64,000 bases of DNA, taken from NCBI GenBank assembly GCA_943735955.1, contig OX030968.1, positions 6,960,662 to 7,024,661 of the forward strand, read 5' to 3'. Origin of the DNA: Piscicola geometra. Lineage: Eukaryota; Annelida; Clitellata; Hirudinida; Piscicolidae. Shown here one piece after another: positions 57,601-64,000 of the stretch; the stretch's first letter is position 1, and every line of letters starts with the position of its first letter. The position numbers and the translations under genes are program-made. The notes beneath the pieces are model-generated. The model searched no databases. It worked only from the letters and a program-made list of their open reading frames with translations, and was not told where the DNA came from.

Positions 57601-58110
57601 CTGACACAAAGATGCTCAAAAGTTGAGGACTGAACTTCTGTGTCCAATGGTGCAACCTGGAATCCAGAGTTAGCCACGACTGCAATTCCCCCGTGGTTTG
57701 TATGCAGCGTGTTTACTGTATTGGAGAGTCTAGGCCTTGATCTTTCGACCACTACCAAGCTCTCCTGCCGCAGTCGGCTGATACAGACTGACTCAGGATC
57801 ATGCCAAGTTTCAACCAGAAACAGTCCGTCTATCTTGTACTCTTTCATGGTCTCCAGAACGTCATCCACCTTATTGTGGAAAGACCAAGTGTTGAGTAGG
57901 CCCAGCACGACTGAAGGCCCACTCTTCTGAAATTTGTGCCGATCAACTTTCTCATGGACAACTGGCTCATGGCTTCTAAGAGCGTGCCGGCTTTGGCGTT
58001 CCTTTACAAGTTTTCCGCCTTGTCTGCCACGATAATGCCAATGCTGGCGGTGCCTTGCCAATCCTAGTCTGTTGATGGTCGCTCTAGCCTCTGCACTAAG
58101 CTCCCCATTA
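54685..58110 (-). mobile_element. LINE-C copy 2, nearly full-length CR1-like element
   Basis: The 3' end is at about 54685 with CAATACAATACAATACAATG, then the ACGTGGCGTAAACCCGGACG tail. A 3' UTR with TA-rich repeats runs to about 55095, and ORF2 runs from there to about 58110. The upstream boundary lies in (ATT)/(AAT)-rich DNA at 58105-58190. It is the reference for LINE-C in this window; copies 1 and 3 are shorter. Confidence 0.88.
55100..55841 (-). pseudogene. LINE-C ORF2 C-terminal part after the nonsense codon
   Basis: The frame continues after the stop as NQLKLNSSKTEVIWLSS and NLGVYLDQDLTM. It later reads ALVLCRIDYGNIILTGLPMT and RINTTARLITGARKYDHI, where a small net deletion shifts it. 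The final frame (55450-55100) reads KELHWLRVENRIEYKNIL, VVPQSYKLKYAGARRFFV, APTLWNSLPNRLKSP and RSLKTYLFDR, the normal end of the protein. At least two further stops are visible in the part between. With the nonsense codon this makes copy 2 inactive. Confidence 0.88.
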
Positions 58111-58169
58111 TTGTTATTATTAAATTGTAAAAAAAATTCTTTTAAATAAATTTGCATAGGATAGAACAA
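55842..58169 (-). pseudogene. LINE-C ORF2: EEP endonuclease and reverse transcriptase, 775-codon open frame
   Basis: One continuous frame. Element coding probably starts near GELSAEARATI, so the first about 20 residues (Asn run) are flank. The region after it, with HYRGRQGGKL, is typical for CR1-like ORF2. Endonuclease motifs: LLNTWSFHNK (about residue 90), LFLVETW (about 117), LILGDFNFHLE (about 232) and FSDHKLLVW (about 293). RT motifs: SNDPVPTWLLKE, SYRPISNLRVLSKLMERL, QSAYRRHHSTETAI, LLDLSAAFDLVDH (about 652), GVPQGSVLGPLLF (about 711) and YADDTQIY (about 744). All catalytic residues are present. The frame ends at CIDEIAA by a TGG-to-TAG change where copy 1 continues AAWMSANQLKLN. Acts in target-primed reverse transcription. 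Confidence 0.92.
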
Positions 58170-59852
58170 TAATAATAATAATAATAATATAGTTTAGAGA
58201 CTAAAAAGATCAGTGTTATGTTAGGACATTTGTTAGAAAAATTAATATAATGAGAAAAACCAAAAGTTATAATTAAATAGGTTTTAATCAACTCACCGGT
58301 CTTTGATTGACACAATATATGGTTAAATTTAATCAATTTAACTTACCGGCAGGTTGATAACAAACAACTATTTATATATGAAAACTCGTAAACACAAAAT
58401 TTACCTAAATATGAATAGAAATAATTAATCTAAACTAATTTAAATAAAATATTATCTTAAAAATATATTATTTACGAATAAAATGGTATAAAACTTGTCG
58501 AATTTAAAAGGCAGCCGTATTGGCGCCTAACTAAGTTGATAATGAGAGTGACGGGGTTGTCGGAATAGTAAGTAATAGACAGGCCTGTTTGAGTGGTTGT
58601 GAAAAAGTGAGTTTTTGTGTGAGTGGAAAAAGTTGAAAAGGTTTCCTAAAACATAAAAAATCATGAAAATTTTAAAGCAGAAGTTAAAGAATATGAAAGA
58701 CAAATAAAACCACAAGAGCAACAACAAAACCATCAAAAAACAAAAATTGTAAAAATAAAAACCGCAAAATCAGCGTTCATATCAACAACATCAACTTCAA
58801 AATCAACAATAAAAACATAAGCAGCAACATCGCAAAGAACAACATTGAAAACAAAAGCATTAACATCAACAACAAGATAAAAAACTAAAGCAGTGTATGG
58901 ACGATCTTGTCATGTTGAAACACGTCAAAAGAGATAAAAACATGATCTTTATTCTTGTGCTGCAAGGAGATTTTTCTTGTGTGTGTGTGCGTGTGTAAGT
59001 GTGTGTTTTAAACCTTAGAAAGTTTTCCAATAACTGAACAATTTTTATTGAATTGAGAAGTTCTTACTGTGGTAAGAAAGCTACACATAATTCAACACAT
59101 ACAGCTACACCTATAACTACACATACCACTAAACATACAACTAAACATACAACAACAAATACAATCACGAATACAAGGTTGGTTCAATTAACTGTAACTT
59201 TAACGGAAATTGGTCAAGTAACTGGAAAAACGATTTCAGTTAACTACTAACTGAAACTCTTACTGTGTTAGAGACTGACCAAAATTCAGTTCCATTTCAT
59301 CACTGAAATTTAAATTTGTTCTATTTTCACTAAGCAGTTTTTATTTTAATTGCAAATTACTTTTGATTCGAGTGTTTTTTATCGTTGAATGTATACGCAT
59401 TTCTTAGCTTTTTCATTTATAAATTAAAAATCACGCCAAAAGTTTTACAATTTGTTACAATCTCATTTAAAAAAACAAAACTTTTAATTCAAAGAATCAA
59501 CAATTATTTGGGCACAGATTACAACTTTTAAACAAATAAATTAATTTGTGTATTTTATTATAAAATTAAAAATACATTTTTAGAACTGAAATACACTACG
59601 CCAGAACGCAAAATAAAAGGGCATTCGGCGAAGAGTGTTTGATCTAAATAAAGAAGGTTTATTTCAAAAAGATTTATTAAAAATGTTAAAATTGCAAAGT
59701 ATACTGTAAATGCAATAAACATTGAAAATATATAGGGAAGAAGAAAAAATGAAGGAGACAACATTTGAGTGCTGAAATGTGAAGTCCAATTTCAACACAA
59801 GTTACTCGGCTGAAACTTTAAAGTTTTGTTTAAACCTGTCTATATGTACTTT
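58111..59852. other. Unassigned AT-rich DNA
   Basis: Short (AAT)n at 58167-58188, CAA/ATC-rich low complexity at 58740-58890, a GT-rich patch near 58980. At 59175-59260, TTAACTGTAACTTTAACGG and CAGTTAAC motifs resemble hAT-B subterminal repeats, perhaps a solo end. No gene is supported. Confidence 0.45.
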
Positions 59853-60240
59853 GATGTACTTTTTCACCAATTAATTTTAAGTTTTCCCCTCCACTGGCTG
59901 CCATACACCCCCACACCATATCATTTCCGCCACGATGTTTTACAGTTGCTTTCCAATTTTTTATTTCCCACTTCTCTAGACTAGAACTCCAATCAAGTCA
60001 AAAAGATTCAATTTACTCTTATCCAACCATATAACCTGCTTTTCGAAACACATAAAACTTTTCAACGTATCTAACGATTTGAATGAATGTTTTCTTCTGT
60101 GCTATTCCGCTGTGAATATTTCTTTGATGAAGGCGATTTCTAACAGCTTTTAAATTCTCGGAATGGTATCGTGACATCATTTTTAATCTTTCTATTCTGT
60201 CTCACCAACTTCACGATGTACTGATCCTCCCTCCATGTTA
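59853..60240 (-). pseudogene. Tc1-like transposase relic
   Basis: Minus-strand pieces in order: NRLHQRNIHSGIAQKKTFI (linker), RKAGYMVG, a decayed W.D.SK.NLF region, then WKATVKHRGGNDMVWGCMAA followed by SGGEN. In Tc1-type transposases the segment VKHGGGSVMVWGCMAASG lies between the first and second catalytic Asp; here it is clear but surrounded by stops and frame changes. No terminal repeats are recognised. Confidence 0.78.
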
Positions 60241-60779
60241 TCTTTCTTTTTTTCTTTTACCTTTCATATTTTCAATCAACCAATGATTTTTTTTTCATGT
60301 TTAATGCATTTGCTAAATTCAACTTTTTCGCAATAAACCTTAGTGAAAAACTCTTTGCCGAATATTATTTAAATGCTTTTTTATTTTACGTTCTGCATGG
60401 CATTTTTCTGGTCTACAAATTTATTTATTTATTTTGAACATAAATTTATTTATTTATTTTAAACATTAATTAATTAATTTGATAAACATTATTACAATTT
60501 TAAAAACTCCGAATAATCTTACAATGCTAGGTTGTAATCTGTGTCCAAACAATTTAGTACTTTTCAATTAAAAGTGTTGTTTTTAAAATAAAATTTTAAA
60601 ATTAAAATGAAGCGGAATTTAGATGTGATTTATAAAGAATAAATATAACTTTATAATTTTAATGATCAAAAACACTCGATTTATAAGTAATTTGCAGTTA
60701 TTGGAACAACACTGATAAGCACCAAACACTCTAAAAGTAGAAGTTACTATTATCGGAACGTTTTTGAAGAAAAATGTCT

Positions 60780-60860
60780 GAGTCAATCAATCAATCAATC
60801 AAATAGATTTCTATAGCGCTCTTTCTTCAAATTCAAGAGAACATGAAAATACTTTTGTGA
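60780..60860 (-). mobile_element. LINE-L 3'-tail fragment
   Basis: Inverted, it reads TTGAATTTGAAGAAAGAGCG, then CTATAGAAATCTA, then (TTGA)n of about five units. The same tail closes the minus-strand LINE-L piece at 46175-46215. Confidence 0.7.
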
Positions 60861-62255
60861 GCTGAAAGAAATTTAAAATTATTAGATGGACAAGAAGGGA
60901 GAAAAAGTAAAAATTAAAGTTAGTAAAAACTAGTTTTTAAATTTTCAAACCAGTTCTTTAATACTAAATGATTTGAAACAACAAAATGAGGTTTTGGCGA
61001 AAGAGGAAGGTCACAGAGTAAATGGGAGAGGGGATGTGGAGAGATAAAAAAAGGTGTATGGAAGACTGGAAGTTTTGAAAATTTTTAAGACGTTAAATGA
61101 ACATCAAAAATTAAAGAAAAAATTGGAAAAACAGATTTTTTAAAAATATTTAAAATAATAATTTAATTAAAGACTCTAAAAGTTTTTGTTAAATAAAGTT
61201 TTTTCAAAACTTTGAAGCTACTTTTATTTTAAACTCTTAATCGTGTAAATCAAAATATTTGAAACTCTGCTATGAGGTTTAAAGATTTAAATAAGAATTA
61301 GACTGTATTGCCTTTAACGCATGTTCTCACAGAATATTTTCCAAAAGGCGAGAAGGTAATGAAAAATAATTAACAAAAATATTTTTTGTTGTGGAAAAAT
61401 TTTTGTTCATAAACATAAACATCTTCATTGAAAGATTCATAAACTTACAATATCTTCAAATATATTCTTTCTTACAACCCTATTCCATTACTTCACCCAT
61501 TCGGCCATCCATCTTTTCACTTATTCTTTCATACACTCATCCATCTATTCACCCATTCACTCATTTATCGATGAACTTATTCTCACTACCCAGCAACCAC
61601 ACCTATAACGTTCCAAATTGGTTTAAAGTTTTCTTTATGGACGCAAAACTTTTTAAATCTTTTTAAATCTCTTTTTATCTAGTTTTTTTTCTTTTACATT
61701 TCGAGTTTTTCCTCTCAAAACTTTTCACTCTCACTCGACTCTTTCAAAACACATGTAAACTTTTCAAAAAGTTTTTCCAACTATTAATAAAATTTCAACA
61801 ATAAGAGTTCTCAAATAAGGAAGAGATTTTTGCTTTTTCGTTTTTTTATATTTCACTTTTTAAACTTTTTCCAACTAAGCCATTCATCGTCATCAACTGA
61901 ATGCATTTTCGTTATGTATAAGGCCTTGAAATTGCATTCACCTTCAGTTTTAATTTGCACCGATGCATTGAAAGTCCTACTTCATCCATTATTCAGCCCA
62001 TGTAACTGTCGTTAGCACATGCAAATAAAACAAAAAACAGCAAAATATACCAAATAATTACACTAAACTAAAAAAAAGCACAACATATAAATATGAAAAC
62101 TAGTTTTTATCACAAAAATTCTTCAACAAAAGCATTTATTTTTCTGTATGAAGTTAAATTCTCTCGAATTTAAACGACAGTGTGAACGTTTTCTTGATCT
62201 ACCACTCTTTATGAAACAGGAAATATTAATCATCAAAAAAACCACACAAAAAAAC
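60861..62255. other. AT-rich unassigned DNA
   Basis: No mobile-element termini or supported coding. CATTCATCC-like low complexity occurs at 61480-61570. Confidence 0.45.
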
Positions 62256-62259
62256 AACA

Positions 62260-62472
62260 GTCTATACTGACAGATGCAGGCCAGGTTACAATGGTTCTGA
62301 GAACCGTGGTTCTTATGCGCCACACAACGTACACATCTCTCAATGCATACGTCGCAAACACCGCATCATATACACTAGGTATATGATAGTTCACGGTTGA
62401 TTGTCAAAGATTGAACTTGCGACCTTTAAGTTGCAAGTCTAACGTCTACCATCTAAGCCATCCCCGCTCCCC
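62260..62472 (-). mobile_element. SINE-2 copy b (tRNA-derived SINE)
   Basis: Minus strand: A box TGGCTTAGATGG (full consensus match), anticodon position TGC in GACTTGCAACTT, B box AAGTTCAATC (one or two changes), then CTATCATATACCTAGTGTAT and GTGTGGCGCATAAGAACC. The tail has TGTAACCTGGCCTGCATCTG. Body matches copy a. Confidence 0.75.
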
Positions 62473-62845
62473 ATAGTTTGATCAGTTCTATATCCTTACC
62501 TAACAAGTCGATGGAGAATTGGACTCTTCAGTCATTATAGACATTATTGATTCTTTAAAATGATTGAACTTGAATTTATTAAAAAATTTTAAATGTTTTA
62601 AAAACTCATTTCAGTTTGAAATTAGAATTTCAAATAGTTTGATAATAAAAGAAAAAAATCTGAAATAATATTACTGGTCGACAAAATTTTTTAAATCTTA
62701 TATCAAATATTATGTTATAAAGGTTTTCTGAAAATAAAATTAGAAATACTCCATGACGTTACGTTTTTAAGATATTTCAGTTTAAATTTATGTCTGGATC
62801 ACGATGTTTATCCTATGTTATTTGATCAGAAGTAATAAAATGGTT
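62473..62845. other. AT-rich unassigned DNA
   Basis: No features seen between SINE-2 copy b and the LINE-R-like fragment. Confidence 0.5.
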
Positions 62846-62849
62846 GAGT

Positions 62850-63120
62850 AATTCTATCAGCTTCTGTGTCACTGGTGCTCAGTTTCCTACTTTATGGATG
62901 CGAGCCCTGGACGCTCAACGCGGAAACAGAACGCAAGATACAAGTCTTTGAACTCAAATGTTTCCGTAAATTCCACGGCATCTCTTACTTAAGAGCACAG
63001 AACCAACAATTAGGTCCATCAGATTACAACAGCACTGGTTGGACAACAAGAACCTCTTTTCCGAGGAGCTGGGTGAGGTCTACCTGCTGCAACGGCAGAA
63101 ACCATTCGTGTTAATTGAAC
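62850..63120 (+). pseudogene. LINE-R-like C-terminal fragment
   Basis: The frame reads SLVLSFLLYGCEPWTLNAET, RKIQVFELKCFRKFHGISY, then HQITTALVGQQEPLF in another frame. This is the post-RT block of RTE/craniofacial-2-like LINEs (LYGCETWTL....R.I..FE.KC.RR.LGISY). The GHV and RGRPR motifs that should follow are missing. The tail is AT-rich. Different from the LINE-R copy at 37 kb, so a second family or subfamily. Confidence 0.8.
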
Positions 63121-63700
63121 GGCCACGCCTTGAATTAATTAATATATTTTTTATTATTCCACCAATATGTTTTTACATAAGATGTTGAAGCTCTTTATGT
63201 TGTATTCACTTTTTACTAAATGATTTTAAAATACATTTTTTATTTTATTTTATTTTATTACCAATCATTAAGATATTTTTGTGCCGTTTCAAACGTTTTT
63301 TCGCTTTTTTTTATTATTATAAAGTATATATAAAAATAAAATTTTGAAGAAATAAATTAAGTTCAAATTTTTAAAAAACGCAATTAATAGTGATAATAAT
63401 AATGATAATTATAAACATTAAAAAGAAAGTGAAAACTAGAAAAAGTATCAATAAACATCAATAACATGTATGATGGAAATAAATAACTAACAAAAACAGC
63501 TAATAGAATATGTAGATTATCGCATCATGGTTTTGAGGGTTATGTACATTTAAGACTAGTTGAATTTATCGTTGGTGTGTATTTTCCTATTTGGTTCATT
63601 ATGAAATTCAAGAATAATTTAATAGAAGGACCTAGACATGTACTTTATCAGCTGAAGCAGCTACATTACCAGTCAAAAAACATTATTAATTAAGTCATTC
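63121..63700. other. AT-rich unassigned DNA
   Basis: TTTTA and AAT-rich low complexity; nothing supportable. Confidence 0.5.
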
Positions 63701-64000
63701 CAATTGTTAGAAGGTCTTCTTGGTACGCCTAGTCAGAGACAATTCGTCAATAGATGCTTCGGAGGCCTACCATAAGGGTGCCTAGTCTAAAAAGAAAGAG
63801 GAGGAAGTAGAAGCATATATGGAAAACCCGGGAAGTGATCTGGAGACATGGCAAGAGGTTTCACTGTACGGGGAAGTTTCTCACACCATGGGAGAGAAAA
63901 CACTTGAGCCTCCATGCCAAATGTGCCAGCATCGACTTGCGTGTGCAACGTCCAAATGCCGCTGTTGTTTACTGCAGCAATGCCTTGCAGCTCAACCCAC
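63701..64000. other. GC-richer block at the window edge, unassigned
   Basis: About 300 bp with markedly higher GC, containing GGTACGCCTAGTCAGAGACA and GGGAAGTTTCTCACACCATG. Neither strand has an uninterrupted frame or a known motif. It runs off the window. It could be the 5' part of a LINE-R-like element or part of a gene. Confidence 0.4.

Noticed and set aside
62440..62472. Functional tRNA gene (minus strand)
   Set aside because: A and B boxes are present but the acceptor stem is not and a long SINE body follows; tRNA-derived SINE is the better call.

Overview
The window looks like intergenic or heterochromatin-like DNA from an AT-rich animal genome, most likely an invertebrate. I find no operons, rRNA or bacterial-type genes. 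It holds relics of several non-LTR retrotransposon groups (a CR1-like family, an L2-like family, and EEP-endonuclease elements of the 'craniofacial development protein 2-like' type), many hAT DNA transposons, Tc1 and mariner relics, tRNA-derived SINEs, and long micro- and minisatellites. That mixture is typical of metazoans, but I cannot name the species. Almost every long open frame is a transposon relic or a translated simple repeat. The only candidate for non-mobile coding sequence is an unrecognised possible terminal exon at 42752-43175.

Family names here are local. LINE-C: CR1-like, three copies, all on the minus strand. LINE-R: EEP/RT elements with a C-terminal zinc finger. LINE-L: L2/CR1-like 3' fragments. 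hAT-A to hAT-G: seven hAT families. FB1 and FB2: fold-back-like elements with long iterated inverted repeats. R-A: a dispersed repeat of unknown class. SINE-1 and SINE-2: tRNA-derived SINEs. MITE-H: a short inverted-repeat element.

Layout. 1-7.3 kb: SINE-2, (TG)n, a LINE-R-like 3' fragment, a ZBED-type hAT-F copy and AAT-rich DNA. 7.3-10.1 kb: LINE-C copy 1, split by hAT-B. 10.4-19.85 kb: two ZMYM1/DUF4371-type hAT-A copies head to head, themselves hit by hAT-C1, hAT-C2, SINE-1 and LINE fragments. 21-24.6 kb: R-A copy 1, AT-rich tandem repeats and hAT-D1. 25.0-26.5 kb: a nearly homogeneous 16-bp satellite interrupted by SINE-1. 26.6-33.7 kb: a hAT-F relic, then R-A copy 2 split by the 5.96-kb FB1, which contains FB2. 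34.5-36.9 kb: hAT-E with hAT-D2 nested inside. 37.1-39.9 kb: a decayed LINE-R. 40.3-42.5 kb: minisatellites, LINE-C copy 3 and a hAT-C3 remnant. 42.7-43.2 kb: the orphan exon candidate. 43.9-48.0 kb: hAT-F pieces, a mariner relic, two convergent LINE-L pieces and R-A copy 3. 49.1-52.5 kb: trinucleotide repeats and a 2.5-kb 12-bp satellite. 53.2-58.1 kb: hAT-G, (ATT)n and LINE-C copy 2, the best preserved. 58.1-64 kb: sparse, with a Tc1 relic, a LINE-L tail, SINE-2 and a LINE-R-like fragment.

The nesting can be read directly because eight target-site duplications survive: hAT-B ATACATAC, hAT-C1 AACAGAAC, hAT-C2 ACTATAAC, hAT-D1 GTTTGTAT, hAT-D2 GTCGCAAC, hAT-E TCCTACTA/TCCTATTA, FB1 CACTACAC and FB2 CTCCATTAA. 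The most unusual object is FB1 with FB2 nested inside it. It has no recognisable coding sequence, inverted ends built of iterated 16-bp motifs, a shared subterminal ACGGACTTT module and a paralogous empty site in R-A. All statements come from reading the sequence; no database search was possible.
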